Source: Bradyrhizobium sp. URHD0069 (lineage in GTDB: Bacteria; Pseudomonadota; Alphaproteobacteria; Rhizobiales; Xanthobacteraceae). Taken from it: a stretch of DNA of 64,000 nucleotides. The stretch is taken from assembly GCF_000701345.1 (NCBI RefSeq), contig NZ_JNIJ01000034.1, positions 17,408 to 81,407 of the forward strand. The letters run 5' to 3'. This document shows positions 16,815-25,085 of the stretch, in pieces (positions within the stretch are counted from its first letter, which is position 1; every line of letters begins with the position of its first letter). Below the pieces are notes generated by a model that did not search any database, was not told the DNA's origin, and saw only the letters and a list, made by a program, of their open reading frames with translations. A program made the position numbers and the translations under genes.

Positions 16815-17660
16815 ATGGCCCGCAGGTTTTCCGCTCCCTATCAGTCGGAGCCCGTGTCCAGCCTCGCCTCATGGGCGCGCAATCTCGCGGTGTTCTCGCT
16901 GGTTGCGGTGCTGGGTTCGATCATCATCGTCCGCTTCGATTTCCTGGAAATGAAACCGGCGCTGGCGACCTTCTTCGGCGCCCTCGCCTGCGCCGGTCTT
17001 TCCATTCTGGTCGGCTTGGCCGCTTTTGTCGCGATCTGGCAGAACGGTTCGCGCGGCATGAGCCGCATCCTGCTGGCGCTGCTGATCAATGCGATGATCC
17101 TCGCCTATCCGGTCTATCTCGCCCTGCAATATCGCAAGCTGCCGCCGATCTACGACGTCACGACGGACCCGATTGATCCGCCGCGCTTCGAGGCGCTGTC
17201 GCGCCTGCGCACCGGCGACGGCGCCAATTCCCCCGTCTATGCCGGGCTGTATTCCGCCGAACAGCAGCGGCTAGCCTATCCCGATATCGAGACCGTGGAA
17301 CTCGAGGTTCCCGTACAGCGAGCCTATGAGGTAACGCTGCGTTTGGTCCACAAGCGAAAATGGCTTGTCATCGACGAGCGCCCTCCGCAGTTTCCGCGCC
17401 GCATCGCCCGGATCGAGGCGGTGGCGCGGACGCCGATCATGGGGTTCCGCGAGGATGTGTCGATCCGCGTCATGCCCGACGGCGAGGCCTCGCGCGTCGA
17501 TATCCGCTCGTCGTCCCGCTATTTCGAGAGCGATCTCGGCAGCAACGCCGCGCGCATCACCAAGCTGATCGACGAAATCAACGACGCCGTCGACAACGCC
17601 AAGCCGGTGAAGAAGCCGCAGGCACCGGCCAAGGTGCAGGCCAAGACGGTGAAGAAGTGA
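16815..17660 (+). CDS. DUF1499 domain membrane protein
   Basis: The 281-residue product has three predicted membrane segments in its first 105 residues (about 19-41, 50-72 and 80-100). A C-terminal DUF1499-like domain of about 150 residues follows, recognised by YDVTTDPIDPPRF, YPDIETVELEVP and FREDVSIRVMPDGEASRVDI with RSSSRYFESDLGSNAARI. DUF1499 has no assigned biochemical function; its fold is thought to be soluble. The last 20 residues are Lys/Pro/Ala-rich. The gene stands alone between two repeat elements. Confidence 0.85.
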   Translation: MARRFSAPYQSEPVSSLASWARNLAVFSLVAVLGSIIIVRFDFLEMKPALATFFGALACAGLSILVGLAAFVAIWQNGSRGMSRILLALLINAMILAYPVYLALQYRKLPPIYDVTTDPIDPPRFEALSRLRTGDGANSPVYAGLYSAEQQRLAYPDIETVELEVPVQRAYEVTLRLVHKRKWLVIDERPPQFPRRIARIEAVARTPIMGFREDVSIRVMPDGEASRVDIRSSSRYFESDLGSNAARITKLIDEINDAVDNAKPVKKPQAPAKVQAKTVKK

Positions 17661-17671
17661 GGGGGTAAGGG

Positions 17672-17776
17672 GCGAATGGCGAGTGGCGAATAGCGAATGG
17701 AAAGCGGGGTAACTCGCGCCAAACCTTCTTCCCTATTCGCCACTCGCTACTCGCTATTCGCCCTGACTATTCGCCA
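17672..17776. repeat. Inverted repeat built from GCGAATGGCGAGTGGCG units
   Basis: The left arm (17672-17700) is made of GCGAATGGCGAGTGGCGAA units. The right arm (17733-17776) is the reverse-oriented series CTATTCGCCACTCGCTACTC plus a further CTATTCGCC. The right arm runs into the 3' end of the MBL-fold gene and provides its final codons and stop. Confidence 0.8.
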
Positions 17777-18686
17777 ATCTGTAACTCCCCCCGATCACCG
17801 GGTCGCCCTCCGTCGCCACGATGCCGCGCGCGACCAGATCCTCCAAATGCGCCAGCACGGAATAGCCGGCCGCGTCCGTCAGCCGTGGGTCGATGCCGAT
17901 ATAGATCGCGCGCACCATGGTCGGGATATCGGCTTCGCCTTTGCCGAGACGATGCAGGATCGAGGCTTCGCGGGCCTGACGGTGCCGGATCAGGAAACGC
18001 GCGTAGCGCGGCCCTTGCGGGATTTCCGGCCCGTGGCCTGAAAAATACAAATCCTCGTCGCGTTGCGTCAGTTTCTCGAGCGAGGCCATGTAGTCGATCA
18101 TCGATCCGTCCGGCGGCGCCACGATCGACGTCGACCAGCCCATCACATGATCGCCCACGAAGGATATCTTTCGGTCCCGCCACGCGAACGCCAGGTGATT
18201 GGCGGTGTGGCCCGGCGTCGCCACCGCCTGCAGCGTCCACCCCGCACCTTCGATGACGTCGCCGTCGCGTACCTCGATGTCGGGCTTGAAGTCGCGGTCG
18301 GCGCCGGATTCGGAGGATATCTTTTCGCTCTCATAGCGCGGCCGCGATGCGCGATGCGGACCTTCGGCATAGACCGTGGCACCGGTGGCAGCCTTGATCC
18401 GCGCGGTGTTCGGCGAGTGGTCGCGGTGGGTGTGGGTAACCAGAATATGCGTCACGGTTTCGCCGCGCACGGCGTCCAGCAGCGCCGCCGCGTGGACCTC
18501 ACTATCCGGACCGGGATCGATGATCGCGACCTGGCCTTGACCGACGATGTAACTCACCGTGCCGGTGAAAGTGAACGGGCTTGGATTGTTGCACAGAACC
18601 CGCCGCACGCCGGGACGGACTGCATCGACCACGCCGGGCTGAAGCGGAAAATCGCGATTGAACGGGATGTCGTCGTAGTCGGTCAT
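17754..18686 (-). CDS. MBL-fold metallo-hydrolase (LACTB2-like)
   Basis: This 310-residue metallo-beta-lactamase-fold enzyme shows the dinuclear metal motif THTHRDH near residue 85, a downstream ATPGHTANHLAF histidine, SFVGDHVMGW with its bridging aspartate, and FSGHGPEI. A C-terminal winged-helix-like region (about 230-300) is typical of the LACTB2/CPSF-related branch. Substrate unknown; many relatives hydrolyse thioesters or RNA. The ATG at 18686 (MTDYDDIPFN) was chosen over an upstream in-frame codon because of GGGGGAT upstream spacing and family length. Its last residues, ANSQGE, are encoded by an intergenic repeat arm. Confidence 0.88.
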   Translation of the reverse strand: MTDYDDIPFNRDFPLQPGVVDAVRPGVRRVLCNNPSPFTFTGTVSYIVGQGQVAIIDPGPDSEVHAAALLDAVRGETVTHILVTHTHRDHSPNTARIKAATGATVYAEGPHRASRPRYESEKISSESGADRDFKPDIEVRDGDVIEGAGWTLQAVATPGHTANHLAFAWRDRKISFVGDHVMGWSTSIVAPPDGSMIDYMASLEKLTQRDEDLYFSGHGPEIPQGPRYARFLIRHRQAREASILHRLGKGEADIPTMVRAIYIGIDPRLTDAAGYSVLAHLEDLVARGIVATEGDPVIGGSYRLANSQGE

Positions 18687-18738
18687 GGGGGATTCCCTAC
18701 TCAAAGCGAGTTGCACAGCCCGAAGAACTCGCAACTGT

Positions 18739-18840
18739 CGTCATACCCCGCGAAAGCGGGGTATCCAGTAGTCGCTGACATCAGAGATAAAATGAGGCGC
18801 CTCGGAGTACTGGATCGTCCGCTTTCGCGGACGATGCCAG
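18739..18840. repeat. Dispersed palindromic repeat (CCCCGCGAAAGCGGGG type)
   Basis: The left end TACCCCGCGAAAGCGGGGTA is itself a hairpin, followed by TCCAGTA. The right end has the mirrored TACTGGA and a second hairpin, CGTCCGCTTTCGCGGACG. This is one of the commonest intergenic repeat designs in Bradyrhizobium, from memory. It separates the MBL gene from gcdH, both on the minus strand. Confidence 0.75.
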
Positions 18841-18880
18841 TGGGATTCATGGCCACGCTGGCAATCCTAAGAACAGCGCC

Positions 18881-20095
18881 TTACGAAAACGCCTGAATGC
18901 CGGTGATGGCGCGACCCAGGATCAGCGCGTGGACGTCGTGGGTGCCTTCATAGGTGTTTACGGTTTCCAGGTTCGCGGTGTGGCGCATCACGTGATATTC
19001 GATCTGGATGCCGTTGCCGCCGTGCATGTCGCGCGAGACGCGCGCGATGTCGAGCGCCTTGCCGCAATTGTTGCGCTTGACGATGGAAATCATCTCCGGC
19101 GCCACCTTGCCTTCATCCATCAGCCGCCCGACCCGCAGCGAGGCCTGCAGGCCCAGCGCGATCTCGGTCTGCATGTCCGCAAGCTTCTTCTGCACCAGCT
19201 GCGTCGCCGCCAGCGGACGATTGAACTGCTTGCGGTCGAGCGTGTATTGCCGCGCCCGGTGCATGCAGTCTTCGGCAGCCCCCATCGCGCCCCAGGAAAT
19301 GCCGTAGCGGGCGCGGTTGAGGCAGCCGAACGGTCCCTTCAGGCCCGATACGTTGGGCAATAGCGCGCTCTCCGGCACCACCACGCCATCCATCACCACT
19401 TCGCCGGTCACGGATGCGCGAAGCGAGAGCTTGCCGCCGATCTTCGGTGCCGAAAGACCCTTCATGCCCTTTTCGAGAATGAAGCCGCGGATATGGTTGT
19501 TATGCTCGGCGGATTTCGCCCATACCACGAACACGTCGGCGATCGGGGCGTTGGAAATCCACATCTTGGTGCCGGTCAGCCGGTAACCGTCGGAAACCTT
19601 TTCGGCTCGCGTCTTCATGCCGCCGGGATCGGAGCCGGCGTCCGGCTCGGTCAGGCCGAAACAGCCGACCCATTCGCCGGTGGCCAGCTTGGGCAGATAT
19701 TTCTTGCGCTGGTTCTCGTCGCCATAGGCATAGATCGGATGCATCACCAGCGACGACTGCACCGAATTCATCGAGCGATAGCCGGAATCGACGCGCTCGA
19801 TTTCGCGCGCCACCAGGCCATAGGCGACGTAGCTCGCGTTGGCGCAGCCATATTCTTCCGGAAGCGTGATGCCGATCAAGCCGAGCCCGCCCATCTCGTG
19901 AAAGATGTCGCGATCGACCTTCTCTTCCAGATAGGCCTTGGTCACGCGCGGCAGCAACTTGTCCTGCGCATAGGCGCGCGCGGTGTCGCGGATCATGCGC
20001 TCGTCTTCGGTGAGCTGCTCGTCGAGCATGAACGGATCGTCCCACTGGAAATTCACCGGGGACGGCTTGTCCTTGGTCTGAGGGCGCACACTCAT
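18881..20095 (-). CDS. gcdH: Glutaryl-CoA dehydrogenase
   Basis: This 404-residue acyl-CoA dehydrogenase matches the glutaryl-CoA dehydrogenase branch. That enzyme oxidises and decarboxylates glutaryl-CoA to crotonyl-CoA in lysine, tryptophan and aromatic-acid breakdown, using FAD and electron-transfer flavoprotein. Supporting segments are FQWDDPFMLDEQLTEDER at the start, GCFGLTEPDAGSDPGGMKTR, KMWISNAPIADVFVVWAK, and the catalytic glutamate in TVNTYEGTHDVHALILGRA. No other genes of the glutarate pathway adjoin it here, except that acyl-CoA-handling enzymes lie a few kilobases away. AAGGAAG precedes the ATG. Confidence 0.93.
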   Translation of the reverse strand: MSVRPQTKDKPSPVNFQWDDPFMLDEQLTEDERMIRDTARAYAQDKLLPRVTKAYLEEKVDRDIFHEMGGLGLIGITLPEEYGCANASYVAYGLVAREIERVDSGYRSMNSVQSSLVMHPIYAYGDENQRKKYLPKLATGEWVGCFGLTEPDAGSDPGGMKTRAEKVSDGYRLTGTKMWISNAPIADVFVVWAKSAEHNNHIRGFILEKGMKGLSAPKIGGKLSLRASVTGEVVMDGVVVPESALLPNVSGLKGPFGCLNRARYGISWGAMGAAEDCMHRARQYTLDRKQFNRPLAATQLVQKKLADMQTEIALGLQASLRVGRLMDEGKVAPEMISIVKRNNCGKALDIARVSRDMHGGNGIQIEYHVMRHTANLETVNTYEGTHDVHALILGRAITGIQAFS

Positions 20096-20174
20096 GAAAC
20101 TTCCTTTCGGGTCACTGTATTTATTTTAGAGCGCGACGGGCGGGAGCGCAATTGAATTGGATGGACCTCAGTTT

Positions 20175-20296
20175 CCGTCATTCCGGGCGCGCAAGAGCGC
20201 GAACCCGGACTCTCGTGCAAAAAAGTTGAGAACGAGATTCCCCGATGTCCAATTGCACATCTGAGGTCTGGCTCTTCGAGCCATCCCGGAATGATG
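20175..20296. repeat. Dispersed repeat bounded by CGTCATTCCGGG / CCCGGAATGA
   Basis: The two ends are inverted (TCATTCCGGG at about 20178 and CCCGGAATGA at 20285). The interior carries GCGCGCAAGAGCGCG and GAGATTCCCCGATGTCCAATT. It is a member of the common Bradyrhizobium intergenic repeat set and lies between gcdH and ribB. Confidence 0.7.
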
Positions 20297-20302
20297 AAGG
20301 CC

Positions 20303-21379
20303 CTAGACTTCAAGCTGTTCGTTGGAGACGATCTCGATGCCAAAGCCGGACAGTCCCTTGTAGTCGTGCACCGACGACGTCAAATGACGGATCGAGGTGA
20401 CGCCGAGGTCGCGCAAAATCTGCGCGCCGACGCCGACCTCTCGCCATTGCCGGTGGCGGTCGGCTTCGGCGGAATTCTGCTCCGGCAGCGGCGCAACCGG
20501 AACGCCGGCGGCGCCGTCGCGCAGATAAACCAGCACGCCGCTGCCGGCCTTTTTGAAATGTTCGAGTACGGCCTGCATGCGCTTCGGCCCGGTGAAAATG
20601 TCCCTGACGATATTGGGCTTGTGGAACCGGGTAAGCACGTTCTTGCCGTCGCCGACGCCATTGTAGACAAAAGCGACATGGGCGATGGAATCGAACGGCG
20701 AGCGATAGGCATAGCCCTGCAGCGGCCCGATCGGACTGTCTGTGGTGAATGTCGCGACCCGCTCGATCAGCTTCTCGCGCGCCTGGCGGTAGGCGATCAT
20801 ATCGGCGATGGTGACGTGCTTGAGCTTGTGGGCGGCCGCGAACCGCGCCACCTGCTCGCCCTTCATCACCGTGCCGTCGTCGTTCATCAACTCGCTGATG
20901 ACGCCGACCGGCGGCAGTCCGCTCAGCTTGCAGAGATCGACCGCGGCCTCGGTGTGACCCGAGCGCAGCAGGACGCCGCCGTCGCGCGCGATCAGCGGAA
21001 ACACGTGGCCGGGCCGCGCGAAATCGTTGGCGCCGACATTTGGGTTGGCCAGCGCGCGGCAGCAGGAGGCACGTTCGTCTGCCGAAATCCCGGTGCCGCC
21101 ATCCGGTTTGTAGTCGATCGACACCGTAAAGGCGGTCGTATGACTGGATTCGTTACGCGCCACCATTGGATCGAGCCGCAGCCGGCGCGCGTCTTCGGTA
21201 GTGATCGGCGCGCAGACGATACCCGAGGTGTGGCGGATGATAAACGCCATCTTTTCGGCGGTGCACAGCGACGCCGCGACGATCAGATCGCCCTCGCCTT
21301 CGCGGTCGTCGTCATCGGTGACGACAACGAGTTCGCCATGTGCGAAAGCTTGCAAAACTTCCTGGATCGCATCGGCCAT
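20303..21379 (-). CDS. ribB: 3,4-dihydroxy-2-butanone 4-phosphate synthase with degenerate GTP cyclohydrolase II domain
   Basis: The N-terminal domain (residues 1-205) is RibB, which turns ribulose 5-phosphate into the four-carbon riboflavin precursor. It has DDDDREGEGDLIVAA, HTSGIVCAP, DYKPDGGTGISADERA, RPGHVFPL and GHTEAAVDL. The C-terminal part (about 210-358) has the length and outline of GTP cyclohydrolase II, as in RibBA. However, the zinc-binding cysteine cluster expected near residue 255 is absent (the segment reads TRFHKPNIVRDIFTGPKRMQ). It is therefore predicted to supply only the RibB activity. I looked for an FMN riboswitch in the 228-base upstream gap and found none. Confidence 0.93.
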   Translation of the reverse strand: MADAIQEVLQAFAHGELVVVTDDDDREGEGDLIVAASLCTAEKMAFIIRHTSGIVCAPITTEDARRLRLDPMVARNESSHTTAFTVSIDYKPDGGTGISADERASCCRALANPNVGANDFARPGHVFPLIARDGGVLLRSGHTEAAVDLCKLSGLPPVGVISELMNDDGTVMKGEQVARFAAAHKLKHVTIADMIAYRQAREKLIERVATFTTDSPIGPLQGYAYRSPFDSIAHVAFVYNGVGDGKNVLTRFHKPNIVRDIFTGPKRMQAVLEHFKKAGSGVLVYLRDGAAGVPVAPLPEQNSAEADRHRQWREVGVGAQILRDLGVTSIRHLTSSVHDYKGLSGFGIEIVSNEQLEV

Positions 21380-21607
21380 TTAGGGGTCTCGCTTTTGTGC
21401 TGGGAGCATTAGCCGGACTCGTCAGCCTGCGCCAGCTTCATTACGCAGGGCGGAACGGTGCTGTCGGGGCACCGCGCCAGGCCGCCTTCTTACCAAGATG
21501 GGGTCCCTGGATTTGTCTGAAAAGCCCGATCCCAAGCCGGCTGCCGGGCCGCGCCGATCCTCCTTGCCGAGGCCATGGCGCGGGGGGCGCGAGAAGGCAG
21601 CCTAACC

Positions 21608-23335
21608 CTACGGCAACACTTCGCGGCGCTCGCTCAGTTGCGCATCCATCTCGGCGCGCTTGTCTTCCAGCAGTCCGGCATCGGCGGCCTCGATCACCGT
21701 GAAAAGTTCATGGGCGTCGCTGAGCCGGGTCACGGTCACATAGTCGGCGCCGGCCGCATAAAGATCATTCACGTCGGACAGCAGATCAGCGGTGGCGACG
21801 ATCTTGGCTTTCGGATTGAGCGAACGCACATGGCGAGCCAGCTTCTCGTTATTGGCGCCTTTCAACAGCGAGTCGGGAACGCTCAAAATGATGATCTCGG
21901 CCTTGCCGATTCCCGCATGCAGCAACGTGTCCACATTGCTGATATCGCCGTAAATCACATGCAGACCGCGATTCGCCAGGGTCTTGAACACATTCGGATT
22001 GAAATCGACCACGGTGATCTGATCGAGCAGGGATTGGTTCTGCCGCTCGATCTCGCTCAGCAAGGCGCTCGCGGCGCGGAAAAAGCCGAGGATGACGATC
22101 CGCCGCGCCTCGCCGTGCCCTGCTTCGTGCCCGGCGTCGGCCGCATGGACGTGGTCCAGATCGCGAACACCGATCCGCTTCAGCGCCCCAATGGCAAGCC
22201 GCGTGATCTGGTCGCTGCGCATGATCGCGAATGTGCTCAGCACCGCCAGAATTACGAATGCGAAAGACACCGCATTCGCGGTCTGGGTCTGGATATGACC
22301 CGCCACAACGCCGGTCTGAATCACCACCAGAGAAAATTCGCTGATCTGTGCGAGATTGATCGCCGGCAACAGGCTGGCGCGCAGGCCCTGCTTCATCAGG
22401 TAAAGCGGCGCAAACGTCGTCGCCACGCGGCTGATCACGGTGAACGCGGCTATGATCAACGCGAGCCCTATCACCGACAAATTGGGGATCGGAATCGTCA
22501 TGCCCAGCGCGACAAAGAACAGCGTGATGAAGAAGTCGCGCAACGTCGTGACCTTGGCGGTGACGTCGAGTGCGTACGGGAACGTCGACAGCGACACCCC
22601 GGCGACCAGCGAACCCATTTCGCGCGACAGATGAAGTCGTTCGGCGATCTCACCGATCAGGAAGCACCACGCCAGCGCGCCCAGCAGGATCAGTTCCGGA
22701 CGGCGCGCGATCTGGTGAAACAGCCGCGGCAAAACGTAGCGACTGAGCACCAGCGCCGTTGCCACAAGCACCCCGACACGGCCGATCGAGAGCAGGATCA
22801 CGCCGATCTGAAGATTCGCGAGGCTTGGCTGCACCGCCAGAAACAGGATCGCAAAGATGTCCTGCAGCACCAGCACGCCGAGCGTAATGCGCCCGGGCAG
22901 CGTATCGAGCTCGCGTTTTTCGTACAGCACCTTGACGATAATGACCGTGCTGCTCAGGGCGCAAGCGATACAGAGATACAGCGCGTCGAAGCCGCCGCCG
23001 CCCATCGACAGCCCGATGGCCACGAAGAACAGGATGCCAAGCACGCAGCCGCCCGCCAATTGCCCGCCGGCTGCAAACAGGATGACCCGACCGGCGCGCA
23101 CAATCTTCTTCAGATCGATTTCCAGCCCGATCATGAACAGCATGAAGATGAGGCCAAGCTCCGAGATGACACTGATCGATTCCTGGGACTTGACCCACCC
23201 CACACCGAATGGACCAATGAAAAAGCCGGCGATAAGGTAAGCGAGGATCAGCGGCTGCCGGAAGAAATGGGCCAAGAGCCCAAGCACCCACGCGAACAGG
23301 ATGCATAAAGTGATATCGCCAATAAGCTCGTGCAT
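21608..23335 (-). CDS. CPA2-family monovalent cation:proton antiporter (KefB/YbaL-like)
   Basis: This 575-residue inner-membrane protein has about twelve hydrophobic segments in residues 5-385, with typical CPA2 stretches such as AYLIAGFFIGPFGVGWV and GLEIDLKKIV. A cytosolic C-terminal regulatory domain of the RCK/TrkA-N type follows at about 400-540. It should exchange K+ or Na+ for H+. The TrkA-N nucleotide-binding glycine motif is weak: the strand reads RIVILGFFRAASALL rather than GxGxxG, so NAD control may be lost. The start at 23335 (MHELIGDITL) gives the family length. It is divergent from the aminotransferase gene. Confidence 0.9.
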   Translation of the reverse strand: MHELIGDITLCILFAWVLGLLAHFFRQPLILAYLIAGFFIGPFGVGWVKSQESISVISELGLIFMLFMIGLEIDLKKIVRAGRVILFAAGGQLAGGCVLGILFFVAIGLSMGGGGFDALYLCIACALSSTVIIVKVLYEKRELDTLPGRITLGVLVLQDIFAILFLAVQPSLANLQIGVILLSIGRVGVLVATALVLSRYVLPRLFHQIARRPELILLGALAWCFLIGEIAERLHLSREMGSLVAGVSLSTFPYALDVTAKVTTLRDFFITLFFVALGMTIPIPNLSVIGLALIIAAFTVISRVATTFAPLYLMKQGLRASLLPAINLAQISEFSLVVIQTGVVAGHIQTQTANAVSFAFVILAVLSTFAIMRSDQITRLAIGALKRIGVRDLDHVHAADAGHEAGHGEARRIVILGFFRAASALLSEIERQNQSLLDQITVVDFNPNVFKTLANRGLHVIYGDISNVDTLLHAGIGKAEIIILSVPDSLLKGANNEKLARHVRSLNPKAKIVATADLLSDVNDLYAAGADYVTVTRLSDAHELFTVIEAADAGLLEDKRAEMDAQLSERREVLP

Positions 23336-23609
23336 GACAAAAAGGCCCCTCACCCCAACTTAAAGGCATGAGCGTGCAGGTCAAACAAGCAATTTTTCAC
23401 CACCCGATCGGGCGCCTCTTCCGCGCATCCCTGCTGTGCCTCCTGACGGTGGCTGCGCGTGCGGCCAAGGGCCAAACCGCCGGTATCGAGCAAGCCTTTT
23501 CCGGTTCGCTGACCGCGATGCCGTCGGAAAATCTCGGGGTAACCGGCGCGCCACAGGGAAGCCGCTGTATCCGGCTCCTTCAACAAGAAAATCAATGGGG
23601 ATGAACGTC
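23336..23609. other. Divergent intergenic region, possible minor open frames
   Basis: This region separates the CPA2 antiporter and the aminotransferase. Open frames of about 80 codons exist on both strands but neither has family signatures or a good ribosome-binding site, so I treat it as promoter DNA. No repeat was recognised. Confidence 0.4.
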
Positions 23610-24851
23610 ATGACATCAGCGCAATTCGACTTCGCACCACTGCTCCCGGCGGGATTGCCGGCGCCAGCGGCGAAATGGACCGGGCTTGCAAAATACAGCT
23701 TTGTCGGCGGCAACAACGACCCGGCAGAGGTCCCGGTCGACGGTCTGATCGAGGCTGTCAACGCCGTCCTCAAGCGCGAGGGCAAGACGCTCGCCACCTA
23801 CGGGCTTGCCAGCGGTCCGCAGGGTTACCGCCCCTTGCGCGAATTTCTCACGGGCAAGTTGAAGCGCGATGCGGGCATCGACTGCGTCGCCGACGATATC
23901 CTGATCGTCTCCGGCTCGCTGCAAGCGCTCGACCTCGTCAACCAGTCGCTGCTGGCGCACGGCGATACCGTTGTTATCGAGCAGGATACCTATCAGGGCT
24001 CGCTGAACCGGTTGATCCGGCTCGGCGTCAATGTGGTCGGCATTCCGCTCGATGATCGGGGCATGCGCATGGACGCGCTGGCGGAGGCGCTCGCCGACCT
24101 CGAGCGCCGCCGCATCACGCCGAAATACATCTACACCATCCCGACCGTACAGAACCCGACCGGCACCATCATGCCCGAGGGGCGCCGCGCCGAACTGCTC
24201 AAGCTGTCGCAACAATATGGCGTGCCGATCTTCGAGGACGATTGCTACGCCGATCTGATCTGGGACGGCAAACGCCCGCCCGCGCTCTATGCAATGAGCA
24301 ACAACGGCGGCGTCATCCACATCGGCTCGTTCTCCAAATCGATCGCGCCGGCGTTGCGGGTCGGTTTCATCGTCGCGCCATGGCAGATGCTGTCGCGAAT
24401 GCTGGCGCTGAAAACCGACGCCGGTTCCGGCGCGCTCGAGCAGATGGTGCTTGCGGAATATTGCGCGCCGCATTTCACTTCACATGTGCCGAAGCTGACG
24501 CGCGGCCTGCGCGCCAAGCTCGACACGCTGATGGAGGCGCTCAACGAGCAATTCGGTACGGCTGCGGAATTCGAAGATCCCAAAGGCGGTATCTTCCTGT
24601 GGGTGAAGCTGCCGGACAATGTCGATACGCTGAAACTCTATCAGTCCGCGCTCGCCGCCGGGGTCGCCATCAATCCGGGACCCGAATGGTCCACCGACAA
24701 GGCCTATGCCCGCAGCCGCTTAAGGCTGTGCTTCGCCAGCCCATCCCATGAGCAAATCCGCGAAGGCGTCGCCGTGCTGGCCGACGTCTGCCGCAGGGAA
24801 TTCGGCGTGCCGGCGAGAAGCGCCAACGTGGAGAAGCGGACGCGGACGTAA
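23610..24851 (+). CDS. PLP-dependent aminotransferase (class I/II, 2-aminoadipate/MocR-like group)
   Basis: This 413-residue fold-type I aminotransferase is related to the 2-aminoadipate aminotransferases and MocR effector domains. Supporting segments are YGLASGPQGYRPLREFL, TVVIEQDTYQGSLNRLIRLG, IPTVQNPTGTIMPEGRR, FEDDCYADL, and the PLP-lysine in HIGSFSKSIAPALRVGF. It transfers an amino group between an amino acid and a 2-oxo acid; the substrate is uncertain. I prefer the ATG at 23610, with GGGGA spaced 8 bases upstream; in-frame ATGs also occur at 23595 and 23601. No DNA-binding domain is attached, so it is an enzyme rather than a MocR regulator. Confidence 0.9.
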   Translation: MTSAQFDFAPLLPAGLPAPAAKWTGLAKYSFVGGNNDPAEVPVDGLIEAVNAVLKREGKTLATYGLASGPQGYRPLREFLTGKLKRDAGIDCVADDILIVSGSLQALDLVNQSLLAHGDTVVIEQDTYQGSLNRLIRLGVNVVGIPLDDRGMRMDALAEALADLERRRITPKYIYTIPTVQNPTGTIMPEGRRAELLKLSQQYGVPIFEDDCYADLIWDGKRPPALYAMSNNGGVIHIGSFSKSIAPALRVGFIVAPWQMLSRMLALKTDAGSGALEQMVLAEYCAPHFTSHVPKLTRGLRAKLDTLMEALNEQFGTAAEFEDPKGGIFLWVKLPDNVDTLKLYQSALAAGVAINPGPEWSTDKAYARSRLRLCFASPSHEQIREGVAVLADVCRREFGVPARSANVEKRTRT

Positions 24852-25085
24852 TGCCGATTTTCGGCGGAACGTTTTGCCTCGCTCATCGCTGACGTTTGCT
24901 TGCCACGGGTTCAGATCGTTGCCTTCCCACGGCGGGTGCTCCAGGTGCGGGGTAACTTCTTTTGGGCCCAAATTGTGAGCGGATGAGCTTTACAACAATA
25001 CACATCCGGTCTCGAATGCGCTGGCCGAGCGATATCCGATCTGATGAGAGCGAGAGGCGCGCCGCGTCGTTCGCGGGAGGACTGG

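Noticed and set aside
20291..21412. Plus-strand open frame of 373 codons
   Set aside because: It is antisense to the well-supported ribB gene.
21380..21607. FMN riboswitch upstream of ribB
   Set aside because: No conserved RFN-element segments were found on the minus strand of this gap.
21575..23308. Plus-strand open frame of 577 codons
   Set aside because: It is an exact shadow of the CPA2 antiporter; the His/Gln/Arg-rich translation has no domain.
23350..23604. Two overlapping open frames of about 80 codons on opposite strands
   Set aside because: Neither has a family signature or ribosome-binding site; the region is a divergent promoter.
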